A stretch of 64,000 nt of DNA from positions 262,501 through 326,500 of the forward strand of contig JAKOGI010000432.1 of the NCBI GenBank assembly GCA_029747015.1, given 5' to 3'. Of the stretch, positions 10,752 through 22,539 are shown piece by piece (positions within the stretch are counted from its first letter, which is position 1; each line of letters begins with the position of its first letter). Source of the DNA: Carnegiea gigantea (taxonomy: Eukaryota > Streptophyta > Magnoliopsida > Caryophyllales > Cactaceae). The notes under the pieces are model-generated. The model searched no databases and was not told where the DNA came from. It worked only from the letters and a program-made list of their open reading frames with translations. A program made the translations under genes and the position numbers.

Positions 10752-11990
10752 TACTGCTTGTACCCAACTTGAACTGCTTCACAAATTCGACGATGCCACC
10801 TGCACACAACAATCAAGTGTCACCAACTATACTTCTCAATAATGACAGCATATTTCCCATGTTTACACATGCATTTGTTGCCCTACATTTCACCACTACC
10901 CTCTTAAACATATCCATACCTTCACCGATTACCATCTTACATTCTGCCTATAACTATCCTTCATACATAACAATGTCATCCTAGGATGACACCTACTGCT
11001 ATCCTGGGATATACCTCCGTCATTTGCTTCTGACACATTGACTCACCCAGACGTTAACACCCCACAACCTTTACCTACTTACATCATGTAACATTTCATT
11101 ACATTAACTGACTACAACTCAATACAAACACATATATGGTTCCAACCCCTCTAACTTTACCCAGAACAGTGAACACTCTTCCTCACTCACTAAAATTGAC
11201 TACCAACATGCCAAGCACATCAAATCTACACACTCAGTTACTGAGACTGCCAACCCCTAGCTTCAATTCAACAGACAACTTATTTGAATTGGAAAATACT
11301 TACCGCTTCTTTGCTGCTTCTTGGTCCACGATTATTTCCCTCCAATGGCATCAGACGAACCCTTCCATTCTTTCACCTCCTGACCAACCTCCTGACCAAT
11401 TCGGGTAGGTGACTCAGCCACCCATTACTAACTTGGGTATATAGAGATGTTGATAGAGAAAGAGAGGTGGACAGAGAAAGAGAGGTGGACAGAGAAAGAG
11501 CGAGAGAAAAAGCTAAAGTTGAGTATGTTTTGCAGAGTGAGCACAGCCCTTACCAGTCCCACTTGGTCTTCCTCTCACCATAATGGCACAACAGGAAAAT
11601 AATAAGGACAGAGACGTTGCCAGCACAAAAGAGCCTGACGCCTTTGTCTGCTTAAAATAACACTTTCAAGTTAAATGATTAATATTGAGTAATATTAAAA
11701 GTAAACCAACACTCTGTAGTAATTTTCCCAAAAACATATTGCCTACTTTGCTATTTCGCGATCTCCAATAAAACATTTTGGCCATTAATTTGCAACAATA
11801 TGTACTAGCGAAGATTACAAGATTATATTATTATACAAGTATTTTTTACAATAACACTTATGGTGGTATTTTTATATCATAAATCAATGCATACTTTAAT
11901 TAATCAATCATCAATATTTACAAAATTCGACATGTGTAATTTTTTTTTTTTTGAAATTGATGGAGTATTTGTTAACTAATTTTTTTTTTA
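10752..11990. other. 5' flank of the transposase gene
   Basis: Likely promoter and terminal region of the MULE. The terminal inverted repeat could not be identified because the other end lies outside the window. A purine repeat AGAGAAAGAGAGGTGGAC is iterated about 2.5 times near 11455-11510. Sequence becomes markedly AT-rich after about 11650, which may mark the element border. Confidence 0.35.
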
Positions 11991-12334
11991 AAGGATACAC
12001 ACACGAATAATTAATGATTGTTCACATTCGAATATGACATCTTTCAGGGCGCTGAAAAACTATAGTTCAAGTGGTATATAGGATTTCTTCTATGTTAAAG
12101 GTCCTATGTTTAAATCTGGAAGGAAGGTTTTTCCTTGTAAAGAAATATGCTTCCAACTCAAAAGGATACACACACGAATAATTAATGATTGTTCACATTC
12201 GAATATGACATCTTTCAGGGCGCCGAAAAACTATAATTCAAGTGGTATATAGGATTTCTTCTATGTTAAAGATCCTATGTTTAAATCTGGAAGGAAGGTT
12301 TTTCCTTGTAAAGAAATGTACTTCCAACTCAAAA
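11991..12334 (+). repeat. 171-bp tandem duplication, possibly a duplicated SINE head
   Basis: A unit beginning AAGGATACACACACGAATAA occurs at 11991 and again at 12162, nearly identical for about 171 bp. Each unit carries TAGTTCAAGTGGT- or AATTCAAGTGGT-like sequence resembling a pol III A box and, about 45 bp later, TCCTATGTTTAAATCTGG resembling a B box. After the second unit the sequence runs on into a T-rich, GGGCCCAATGTGGGCC-containing tail (to about 12450). This fits a tRNA-derived SINE whose head was duplicated. The duplication is certain; the SINE identity is tentative. Confidence 0.6.
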
Positions 12335-13976
12335 GGTCTTTGAGCTTAGTTTGTTCGTGCTATGACTCGTGTACCGCCCTTCCTTTGTATCGTGAGCCCC
12401 ACTGGGTTTAAACCCTAATAAGGGCCCAATGTGGGCCTTGTTTATAGAAAAAATGACCTTCAATGTTAATACACAATAGTGTAGAAAACAAATGCGTTGT
12501 GCATGATCAAGCTAGGACAAGTGAACAAAAGAGTTGGTAGCAGATGATGAATTCCTTATTAAAGTTGTGATTGTTTTTGTAGTTAAAAAAAAGCTATAAG
12601 TCATACTTGAAATGTACCTTTACATTCCTACTGTGATGACAAAGTATTTTAACATATTTCATTATCATAGAAATGATTGACAATACATTTCATTTAAGAA
12701 CCAACTTAGCTAAATGTGTAAATCAATAGTTAAAGGTACATGATAGGCTATATATTTAAACACGTTCTTTTATGCGAATGTCGTTTAGACTTGAAGCATG
12801 GATGCTGCAAAGCTCCCCTCTAACCTTGCCAAAAAAAAAAAATCAATAGGGGGATTGTTCAAATTCAAACCTGAGGCATTTCGTTTAGAAAGCTCTATTA
12901 TTATACTCAAAAAATCAATCCAATTAAAAGCTTAAATTAATAGTTGAAGATTCAAGATAGATTAGTGTCTTAACCTACCTTTTTGTATTGCTTGCCTCCC
13001 CCCAAAAAAAAATGATTGCTTGAAAGAGGGTGCTCACAACAATGATAATAAATAGATAAAGGCAAAAGATAGTCAAAGCATAAATTTTTGTTGATCAAAA
13101 TATTGTATATAATGAAACTATTTAACACCCTTTTTGCAATATGTAAAAAACGTAGTAATATTCTAAAAGATAATTATAGCCAAGCTTAGATTATTGTGAT
13201 GATTATGATACTAATATTGTTGATGAATAAAGGTTCACATAACATAGAATAAATTTTATTAACTTGTGGAATCTGTAAATTTATTAGTGGTCTTGAATGA
13301 AAAATTATTTTGTTATTTTAGTTATATATGTATTTGTTTGAGTTTGATGTTCATTATACATGTGATATATATATATGATTAGCAATCAACAAATAATCCT
13401 TTGTTTAAAAAAAATAAAAATTAAAACTTTAGAATCAATCGCTTTTCTTACATGAGTGCTTATGCAGGTAAGGTTGCCTATATCATGATCTTCCCAAACC
13501 TCATGAAAGTGGATCTATAAAAATTTGATATTTTTGACATTTTACATCTCGACAAAATAATCAAATTACTTTCAAACAAATAGAAGTGAAACGTTGAAAA
13601 CTCGTCTTTCTCTATTGATTTTATGAATTATGGATAATAGAGAAATTTCTTACTTACAATGTAATTCTAAAACAAAGGGATTAGAAATGAAGAGTTTGTT
13701 ACATTTAATATAATTTTATATGAAATATGGGAGTTTCTTACTAGTAAAACGTAGATGAAAGAGGTGAGATGGAAAGAAGATAAGGAGTAATTTGTATAAA
13801 AGTACCAAAATAACAAAACTACAGTTAAAAATTAAGAATGGTGCAAAAATACCATTAATTCGTATAAATAATAATTCCCTTATTAATTTAAGGTGCAAAG
13901 ATATAACAGATGTTAAAATATAAACAAGTCGATAAATGATGAGTTTGTCATAAATAGTTCTCCACCAAGACATATA
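12335..13976. other. AT-rich intergenic sequence
   Basis: No coding frame with a recognisable product, no RNA gene and no terminal repeat structure seen. Contains several A-runs (for example near 12831 and 13002). Confidence 0.4.
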
Positions 13977-14377
13977 CCCTATTTGGCAAATAACTGTTAG
14001 CTGTGTTGTGTCAGCTGTTAGCTGTTAACTATTTATTAACTGTTTGAATTAGCTATTTTTAGAAAAAAATATTTGGTAACAACTAGTTGTTTCTAAAAAA
14101 ATATATTGATAAATTTTTATTTATGTCCTTATTTATGAATTAGTTTTTAATGAGATGTCTGTAATTTTTTCAAACTTATAGATAATTATGTCATTTTCAC
14201 AAAAAAACTTTTCTTGAAAGGCTAATGTAAATATCTTTTTCAAAAAGATGTTTTTGGAGCCAAACAGTTATTACAAACAACTCTTTTCAAACACCCATTA
14301 ACTATTTGATTGGGTCAAAGTTAAAACTCTCCCAAATAACTATTTTTTTCAAATAGCTATTGTTACCAAAAACCCAT
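13977..14377. mobile_element. MITE-like element A
   Basis: About 400 bp, AT-rich. The left end TATTTGGCAAATAAC and the reverse complement of the right end TTTTTGGTAACAAT form imperfect terminal inverted repeats. Interior words such as TTAACTATTTGAATTAGCT recur in the neighbouring element at 14512-14895. No coding capacity. Target duplication not resolved. Confidence 0.45.
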
Positions 14378-14511
14378 ATAATGCATCCACGTGTTATCAT
14401 ACGCTATGTTTGTATTGTATATTATTGTTTGTAATCCATTCTTCACTTAGAGGAGTATTGTTGGAAGGAAAGACAAAAAGGGCAATAGACAAAATGACTT
14501 TGGCCTGTCAA

Positions 14512-14895
14512 GCCTGGTTTGACAAACAGCTTTAGCTATTTGATTTAACTGTTTACGTTAACTATTTGAATTAGTCGTTTATAAAAGTAGTATTAGCTAA
14601 TTTAGCTGCTTTTAAAAAAAATATTTAGTAAAATTTCATTTATGCCATCATTATAAAAGATTAATGGTATATGGTATAATTTTTTCAAACTCCTTGATAG
14701 TTATGATATTTTTACAAATAACTATTCTCAAAAGGCTAATAGAAATAATCTTTTGAGAAAGAACTGTTTGGGTTTAAATAATTCTTCCAAATAGCTCTTC
14801 AATGAAATACCAACTTAACTATTTTGAATAATCAAAATAGCTAAAATTTTTCAAAAAGCTCTTTTTCTTGAAAAGCTCTTGCAACCAAACGCCCC
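14512..14895. mobile_element. MITE-like element B, related to A
   Basis: Left end GGTTTGACAAACAGCTTTAG pairs with the reverse complement of the right end, GTTTGGTTGCAAGAGCTTTT. About 385 bp with no coding capacity. It shares internal sequence with element A, so the two are probably members of one family inserted close together. The ACCAAAC boundary word is common at plant MITE ends. Confidence 0.45.
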
Positions 14896-14957
14896 TTTTG
14901 TGACTCCTTCTGGATATAAATGAGTAGAAGCCCCCAACAATTAACAAAATTTTCTCA

Positions 14958-15111
14958 AAAAACCTTACTCAAATATTTTAATTAAATATTTTGTTAGATT
15001 TGTCAAGTGAGAATTATATTTGCACATAAAAATTATATGAAAAATATTAAAAACCTTACTCAAATATTTTAATTAAATATTGTGTTAGATTTGTCGAATG
15101 AGAATTATATT
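14958..15111. repeat. about 92-bp tandem repeat interrupted by an LTR element
   Basis: AAACCTTACTCAAATATTTT begins near 14959 and again near 15050. The second unit stops at 15111, where the 5' LTR of the Athila-like element starts, and continues after the 3' LTR at 22535 with TTGCACCTAAAAATTCATAT. The insertion therefore falls inside the repeat. Confidence 0.7.
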
Positions 15112-16523
15112 TGATGAACCTCTATTTTGTCCCATTTTTAGCCCCTATTTGACCCTTTTCCTCCCCCGTTTTCATGTTAGATTGTGTCAAGGAATGGTCA
15201 AATCGGCTTCCTTTTGCATACCTTTAATGCATATAACATCTTTCGATATTTTCAGGAACTTTATTGAAGAAAAGGAAAGATGAACAACATTTAGCAGAAA
15301 GGAGTGCCAAGAAGGCGAGAAAAGTTGCGGAAAAGCGTCGCACAGAAGTCCCACGAAACCGGGCCCACGAAGTATGGCTGACCCCCCGGGAACCGGCACA
15401 CTTGACCGGGCAGCCAAGTGGCACGGCCTGGCCGTGCCACGTGGCACGACCGTGCCATGTGGCACGGTTGGGCCGTGCCAAGTGGCACTCCCGTGCCATT
15501 TGTGCCGTCCCGGGGTGTTTCGGGCAGTGTTTTGGCACGGTTCCACCGTGCCGCCCCCGTTCCGCGACGCGACTTAAATTCTCCTTCGGGCTGTTTTGGG
15601 GGACAGTCAGTTTTCCATTTAGTTTTACGCTTGGTTTACGTTTAGTTCTCTCTCAGTATTCTCTCTAGGCGATTCTTAGGTTTAACTTTAGTTTAATTCT
15701 TGTTCTTGAGAATTGTTCTTGGTCTGAAGATTATTTTCATTCAATTAATTCCAGGTTCTCGTTCTTATCTCTTCTCTCTCTTGTCTTCTTGTTTTAGAAT
15801 TCAATCATCATGACACTTTGGTTGAATGTTGCGATTATTGCGTTTAGTATGATTGTAGGCTAAATTCTCAACTTAGGTTGGGATTAATGCCGAGTATGTA
15901 TGATTGAATTGTAAACTAGCCCAATTCTTGCTCCCCCTTTGTTTTGTAATTGCGAATTCTACTCTGCACGCCACATGCTCGACGAAATGCTCGAAAGAGT
16001 ATTCGTCCATTTTTATTGGGGTTTAGGGGAGCGTTGAGAGACGAAACCTTTACCTAGTGCGACTTAGTACACAATTAAGGTATTGACATGAAAATAGTCA
16101 AGCTTTAATTGGGATTTGAGATTGTAGATCTCGTAATCCTTCAACCTTTAGTCTCATGAAAATAGACGACTTTGGTTCTGGAATTAGTCTTCGACCCTTG
16201 AGAGAGGGAGGAGATGGGCTAAATTGACAATCTATCCATTCGTATTACATTCATGGGAATGCTTGATTGGGCTAGTAATTAATTCATCTGCGTATTCGTG
16301 TTATTAATTCCAACCTAGGTGCTTTTTATTCTGCTGTTTACTAAAACCCTGAGTTATCGCTATCTCTCGTAGTTTAGCTTCCAACCACGACTTGATTGCC
16401 TAGCTTGAGTTAGTCCAATTAGTTCTAGTAGTTGAAACCAAGTTCCCCGTGGATTCGACCCGTACTTGCCGGTTGCTAACTACAGCTACGCCGTGCACTT
16501 GCGGTTAAGTAAAACTGCTAACA
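15112..16523 (+). repeat. 5' LTR of Athila-like element 1
   Basis: 1,412 bp, TG...CA ends. It pairs with 21129-22534 with only scattered differences and small indels. A GTGCCAC/GTGGCAC palindrome cluster lies at 15418-15515. Confidence 0.93.
15418..15515. promoter_or_regulatory. palindrome cluster with G-box core in LTR
   Basis: GTGCCACGTGGCAC at 15434-15447 is a perfect palindrome with CACGTG in its centre. GTGCCATGTGGCAC follows at 15452-15465, and an interrupted palindrome spans 15418-15440. CACGTG is the binding core of plant bZIP and bHLH factors. A regulatory role is inferred from motif and position only. Confidence 0.45.
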
Positions 16524-16529
16524 AGTTTT

Positions 16530-16546
16530 TGGCGCCGTTGCCGGGG
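16530..16546 (+). other. primer binding site, tRNA-Asp
   Basis: TGGCGCCGTTGCCGGGG lies 6 bp after the LTR and is complementary to the 3' end of plant tRNA-Asp(GUC). Confidence 0.9.
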
Positions 16547-16686
16547 AGCTTGCGCCTTTCAATATTAGAACCGATTAGCGTACTCTAGACTAGGCTTTTT
16601 CTTTTTTCTTTTCATCCCTTCATTGTTTCCCTTCTCCCCTTTATTGTGCTTGAAACTGTTTTACGCCTTTGTAGTGTTGGTTTTGT

Positions 16687-19174
16687 ATGCACAGGCGTAG
16701 TCAAAGGGATCAACCACTTGCCCCTTTTGACCCTGAAATCGAAGCCACTGCTCGAAGGCAAAGCGGTGAAAGGAGAAGGCACCAAGCACAAATACAGATG
16801 GCCGAGCAAAGCCAAAGGGTGCTGCGAGATTATGCCTTGCCACAAGCATCGGGCGTAACCTCCTCCATCGTTAGCCCCGCCATCGAGGCTAACAACTTCG
16901 AGCTCAGCCCAGCACTGATCACATTCGTGGAGAGGGAGCAATTCAGCGGGCATCCCTCGGAGAACCCCAACGTGCACCTTCGCAGGTTCTTAGCGAAGTG
17001 TGATACCATCAAGCTAAATGGGGTGTCCACTGATGCAATCCAGCTGCGGCTCTTCCCATTCTCACTGCGGGATAGAGCCAGTGACTGGCTTCAGAACGAG
17101 GAGCCCAACTCGTTCACCACGTGGGAAGTACTCTCCAAAGCATTCCTCAGCAAGTACTTCCCACCTGGCAAGACTGCCAAGCTGAGGACAGACATCACCT
17201 CCTTTGCCCAGCAGGATGTGAGTCTTTATATGAGGCGTGGGAGAGATTCAAGGACCTCCAGCGCCAGTGCCCCCACCATGGAGTTCCCGACTGGCTCCTA
17301 ATCCAAACCTTCTACAATGGATTAGAGCGGTCGGTGAAGATTTCAGTTGATGCTGCAGCAGGGGTGCTCTTATGGGCAAATCTATCGAAGCGGCAAAGGC
17401 GTTGTTGGAAGAGATGGCTTCCAACAACTATCATTGGTCGAGTGAGAGGGCCACCCCTAAGAGGGGCGGTGGCAGGCATGAGATTGACGCTGTGACGCTC
17501 CTAGCGAGCAGGGTGGATGCCCTTGCACAGCGCCTGGAGAAAGTGACCACCTCGTCAGCTACTTCTGTGGGGTCGTCCATGGGGATCTATGCTGTTTGTG
17601 AGGCCTGCGGTGTACAGGGCCATACTGCCGTTGAGTGCTACAATGCCCCTTCTAGCATTGAGCACGTCAACGCCTATCATACCTACACCCAACCTCCTCA
17701 AAATAACCCCCACCCCACCTCCTACAACCAGGGTTGGAATCCTCGTCCGAACCTCCTCTATAAAAACCCCAACCCTCACCCTCAAAACCCCAACCAGCCA
17801 CCCGGTTTCCACAACCGAGCCCCTTACACTCCACCTCCTCCACCTCCTGAACCCACATCTCACCTGGAGAGTCTTATGGAGCGCTTCATAGCGACCCAAA
17901 CCATGGCAAATGAGACTCTCAAAGAAAATATTCAGGTATTGACCTCCAGAGTGGATTCCATGGCCGCCCATCAGAAAACCATGGATACACAGATTGCCCA
18001 GATTGCTCAGCAGGTGAGCCACCTGTCCAGATCTCAGGGGCAACTTCCGGGTCAGACCGAGGTCAACCCCCGCCGCCAAGTCAATGCCATATCTACTGTG
18101 GGCGCGGGGTTAGAAGAGAGCCCAGTGATGGTTCTCCAGGAGGTAGTTCCGATTTCTGCTTCTGCCGGAACTGAGGGAAAGGAGAAAAATAAGGGTCTGA
18201 GCCCTATTGAGGAAACCCGCCATCAACCTATTGATCGCACTTACCACCCTCGAGTGCCTTTCCCCCAACAACTGGCATGGTCCGAGCTCGTTCAGCTTGA
18301 ACCTAGATTCGAGCGATTTCTGGAAATCCTACGCCGAATCTATGCCAGTAGCCCCTTCTTGGAAGCTATCCAGAGTGCCCCCGCACAATGGAAATTTTTA
18401 CGAGAGCTCCTGTCCAAGAAGGGAGCATCTAGGGAGGCTTCTATAGCTTCCATTGGCGGCTCCTGCAGTGCGCTCTTGCAAAGGCAGTCGCCATCCAAGC
18501 TGCAGGATCCTGGCAGCTTCTCCATCCCTTGCTGTATAGGGGATGTGCAGATTGAGAGAGCTCTCTGCAATCTGGGCGCTAGTGTGAGTATCATGCCGCT
18601 CTCTCTCTGCAAGAAGCTGCGATTATGGGACCCCACACCCACCAGCATCACTATTCAGCTCGCGGACTGCTCCATCAAGCGTCCGGTGGGCACCCTGGAG
18701 GACGTTCCGGTCCAGGTGGGGAATTTTCTGGTCCCGTGTGACTTTATCGTCCTTGATATGGACGATGCCTTTCCGCCCCCCTTCATCTTGGGTCGCCCCT
18801 TTCTCGCAACCGCAAGGGCTGTGATTGATGTGCAGACGGGCACCATGTCCTTCACCGTCTATGGAGAGCGAGTGGATTTTCATTTTTCACCACCCATACC
18901 ATCCCACACTCCTGTTATCCCCCCTGCCCCTGCGGACTCTACTCTTTCCCCTCCTCCACCTGTACCAAGAGGGGAACTTCAGGATTGGGGTAGTGGATCC
19001 CAACTGAGCACCCCTATTTTGCCTCGCCCACCTCCACCGCCTACTGCTGCTATGGGTGAGCCCCCTTGGGAGACAATGGTGCCTGCATCCCACCATGGGG
19101 AGGTGTTAGCTCACTCGCCATTTCCTTCTTTCATCCCCACACCTCCCTACATCACGCGAGCCTCATCTTCCTGA
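16687..19174 (+). pseudogene. Athila-like gag-protease, two frameshifts, active-site Asp lost
   Basis: Gag forms the particle that packages element RNA; the aspartic protease matures it. The frame opens at ATG 16687 with the retrotransposon gag domain (VEREQFSGHP, then FPFSLRDRASDWL). Two shifts interrupt it. Near 17222 two extra bases change QQD-ESLYEAWERF into another frame. Near 17362 one G is missing from a run of five; the related element at 35628-38099 keeps all five. A zinc-knuckle-like CEACGVQGHTAVEC sits near 17605. After a Pro-rich linker the protease fold follows (LVPCDFIVLDMD, then FILGRPFLATARAVIDV), but the catalytic motif reads LCNLGAS near 18566, where the relative has LCDLGAS. 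The reading ends at TGA 19172-19174. No polymerase follows. Confidence 0.88.
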
Positions 19175-21128
19175 GGTCACGGTCAAGCTTAGGACCTAAA
19201 ACAAGCGCTTCTTGGGAGGCAACCCAAGGTATTTATTGCGCACAAAAAAAAAAACAAAAAACAAACAAAAAAAAAAAAAGCGAGTGTGTGTGTGTGTCTC
19301 CCCTTTTCCCCCGTTTCCCTCCCCTTATTTCTTTTCTGCGTTCTTTTCATCGAGGACAATGAAAATCTCAAGCATGGGGGAGTGTGAGCTCGTCGCTTTC
19401 TGGTAACATTGTGGGGGTAGGTGATGATATCACTTGCATTTGCATCATTTAGATAGGATTTCATGTCATGCACTTTGCTGTTTTTGCCTTTTTATTTTAT
19501 TCGAGCATATAGTTTAGAGCATATGGGATTAGCTTTTGCATTCAAAAGGAGAAATGATCGAGTCGGGCGTTCGTAAGCTTCTCAGGTTCCATCTCTTACC
19601 CTTCTCTTCATTATCCTTTATAACTTTATTGCTTTAGTAGTTAGTTTTATTGCTTTGGAAAAAAAAAAAGATAAAAAAAAAATTTACAGTTTGCGAAAAC
19701 CCCTCTTGTGATGAGATTGAAAGGGGTGATGATTGATTGATCATGTTGGGTTGTGTGTTGAGGCGTAACTTGTCTTGGTGTGAATTTTTGGGCAAATTGT
19801 GTTTGTTTTGTCATCTGCAGTTTCTTCGCCCTGTGTTGCATGCTAGCTACCCCTGAGGTTCATGTGGTTTGACTTGACTAACCTTGATGAATGGGACATA
19901 CCCTAGAGTAAGTCACTTGACTATGGTAGGTTTACCCGTGAGATTTTGAGCCTAATGACTATTCATTACATATAGTCTCCATTTCCCTTCATGTGTGACT
20001 CCTCCATGATGCATCTCTAGAACTTGGTCTTGTTCTCCTTGAAACTGCATTTAGCAATTGCATGTGCCGATATGATTGAGGCGATCTTTATTCATGTAGC
20101 CACATTAGCCAGAAAGCCACCCGTTGTTGCATGCTGTCCCTTTGCTAGCCCTTTGAGCCTTTCCCCCAGTCGTTTTTGTTGCACCACATTAATTACACGC
20201 TTGACCTGTGTATACTTCCTTCATCCTTGTCAAGGTGTCTAGTGGGGCGATACTTCCACAATGTAGTTGGGCATGTTTGGGGCATTTGATCATTCACTGC
20301 GGGCATACTACTAGTGGCTCGTTTTGGGAAAATTGCGAATTAATTTTTGTACTTCCAACGCTATCCAATGTGCATCCTTTTTTTTGCTTCTCCAAAAAAA
20401 AAAAAAACCAAAAAAAAAAAAGAAGAAAATGAAATGAGAAGTTGCAAATAAAACGGGTAGCATGGAAGCTTTTTGCAATAAGCTTGTTGTTTTCTCCTTG
20501 AGGTCTTTGCGAGCTTTGCCACTCAATTCGTAAGTTGGTGTGAAGTTGTATCTATAATGCTGAATTGTGGAAGTGTTCCTGCTCCCTAGTCTTTGACTAA
20601 TAGCTCCACTTTCCCAAATTATTCCACTTCTCACCTTTGGCCTTAGCCCCATTACATCCCTATTGCAAGCCCTCATGATTGACACACTGCATATTGCATT
20701 CTCGTGGTGGAGAGTAGAGAACTTTACCAAGCATATGGTAGTTGCCTGATTGGTTGGAGTATTGAGCGTACCCTTGTTACATATTTCAAACACATTGAGG
20801 GAAGTGCTCCACTTTGCCCTAAAGTGAGGTCCTACCAGTCCTGCTTACTTACCATTTGTTGAGAAAGGTTATGTCTTACTATGTGTTTCAATATTGGGGT
20901 GTGTTGTGTGTTTCATTTGGGCAAGGTGATTCATGGATGACATTGCATACATTCTCATTGAGATTATCTGCCACACCTTGACTTGACCACCTTCTATGCA
21001 TGATTAGCGTGATTCATCGGCCCTCCATCCTTTCCCTTGAAGAGGGTGTGTTTAGAGGTCCACCATCCTCCCTGATCTTTCATAGCATAGTCTTGCTTGA
21101 GGACAAGTAAGAGATAAGCATGGGGGTG
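19175..21128 (+). other. 3' non-coding region and polypurine tract of Athila-like element 1
   Basis: Contains A-runs (19244-19279, 20394-20421) and several short frames, but no reverse transcriptase, RNase H or integrase motif on either strand. GATAAGCATGGGGGTG directly before 21129 is the likely polypurine tract. The reverse complement of the matching region in element 2 (33689-35627) shares the ends of this sequence. Confidence 0.7.
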
Positions 21129-22534
21129 TGATGAACCTCTATTTTGTCCCATTTATAGCCCCTATTTGACCGATTTCCTCCCCCGTTTTCATGTTAAATT
21201 GTGTCAAGGAAGGGTCAAATCGGCTTCCTTTTTGCATACCTTTAATGCATATAACATCTTTCGATATTTTCAGGAACTTTATTGAAGAAAAGGAAAGATG
21301 AACAACATTTAGAAGAAAGGAGTGCCAAGAAGGCGAGAAAAGTTGCAGAAAAGCGTCGCACAGAAGTCCCACAGAACCGAGCCCACGAAGTACGGCTGAC
21401 CCCCCGGGAACCGGCACACTTGGCCGGGCAGCCAAGTGGCACGGCCTGGCCGTGCCACGTGGCACGACAGTGCCATGTGGCACGGTTGGGCCATGCCAAG
21501 TGGCACTCCCGTGCCATTTGTGCTGTCCCGGGGTGTTTCGGGCAGTGTTTTGGCACGGTGCCGCCCCCTTTCCGCGACGCGACTTAAATTCTCCTTCGGG
21601 GCTGTTTTGGGGCGGAGTCAGTTTTCCATGTAGTTTTACGCTTGGTTTACGTTTAGTTCTCTCTGAGTATTCTCTCTAGGCGATTCTTAGGTTTAATTTT
21701 AGTTTAATTCTTGTTCTTGAAAATTGTTCTTGGATTGAAGATTATTTTCATTCAATTAATTCCAGGTTCTCGTTCTTATCTCTACTCTCTCTTGTCTGCT
21801 TGTTTTAGAATTCAATTATCATGACACTTTGGTTGAATGTTGCGGTTATTGCGTTTAGTATGATTGTAGGCTAAATCCTCAACTTAGGTTGGGATTAATG
21901 CCGAGTATGTATGATTGAATTGTAAACTAGCCCAATTATTGCTCCCCCTTTGTTTTGTAATTGCGAATTCTACTCTGCACGCCACATGCTCGACGAAATG
22001 CTCGAAAGAGTATTCGTCCATTTTTATTGGGGTTTAGGGGAGCGTTGAGAGGCGAAACTTTTACCTACCGCGACTTAGTACACAATTAAGGTATTGACAT
22101 GAAAATAGTCAAGCTTTAATTGGGATTTGAGATTGTAGATCTCATAATCCTTCAACCTTTAGTCCCAATGAAAATAGGCGACTTGGTTCTGGGATTAGTC
22201 TTCGACCCTTGAGAGAGGGAGAAGATGGGCTAAATTGACAATCTATCCATTCGTATTACATTCACTGGAATGCTTGATTGGGTTAGTAATTAATTCATCT
22301 GCGTATTCGTGTTATTAATTCCAACCTAGGTGCTTTTTATTCTGCTGTTTATTAAAATCCTGAGTTATCACTATCTCTCATAGTTTAGCTTCCAACCACG
22401 ATTTGATTGCCTAGCTTGAGTTAGTCTAATTAGTTCTAGTAGTTGAAACCAAGTTCCCTGTGGATTCGACCCGTACTTGCCGGTTGCTAGATACAGCTAC
22501 GCCGTGCACTTGCGGTTAAGTAAAACTGCTAACA
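21129..22534 (+). repeat. 3' LTR of Athila-like element 1
   Basis: 1,406 bp, same ends as the 5' LTR. Repeats the palindrome GTGCCACGTGGCAC at 21452-21465. Confidence 0.93.
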
Positions 22535-22539
22535 ATATT

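Larger units (their letters stand above)
15112..22534 (+). mobile_element. complete Athila-like LTR retrotransposon, gag-protease only (non-autonomous)
   Basis: 7,423 bp bounded by a perfect 5-bp target duplication ATATT (15107-15111 and 22535-22539). LTRs start TGATGAACC and end TAACA. The primer site matches tRNA-Asp, as in Athila-type elements. The only coding region is a frameshifted gag-protease. About 1.95 kb of non-coding sequence fills the space where reverse transcriptase, RNase H and integrase would lie. This architecture resembles the TR-GAG class of plant elements, which depend on enzymes from autonomous relatives. Confidence 0.92.

Noticed and set aside
10450..10984. Plus-strand Thr/Ser/Pro-rich frames
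   Set aside because: Shadows of transposase exon 1 and its flank; no domain.
15187..15668. Several overlapping frames on both strands rich in CH, RAT, WHG in the LTR (repeated at 21139-21679 and 39171-39527)
   Set aside because: They are readings of the GTGCCAC/GTGGCAC palindromes inside LTRs, present in all frames.
16530..16546. Part of a tRNA-Asp gene
   Set aside because: Only the complement of the tRNA 3' end is present, directly after an LTR; it is a primer site. The same holds at 38231-38247 and 49401-49419.
17555..18883. Minus-strand frames opposite the Athila-like gag-protease
   Set aside because: Shadows; the plus strand carries the recognised gag and protease motifs.
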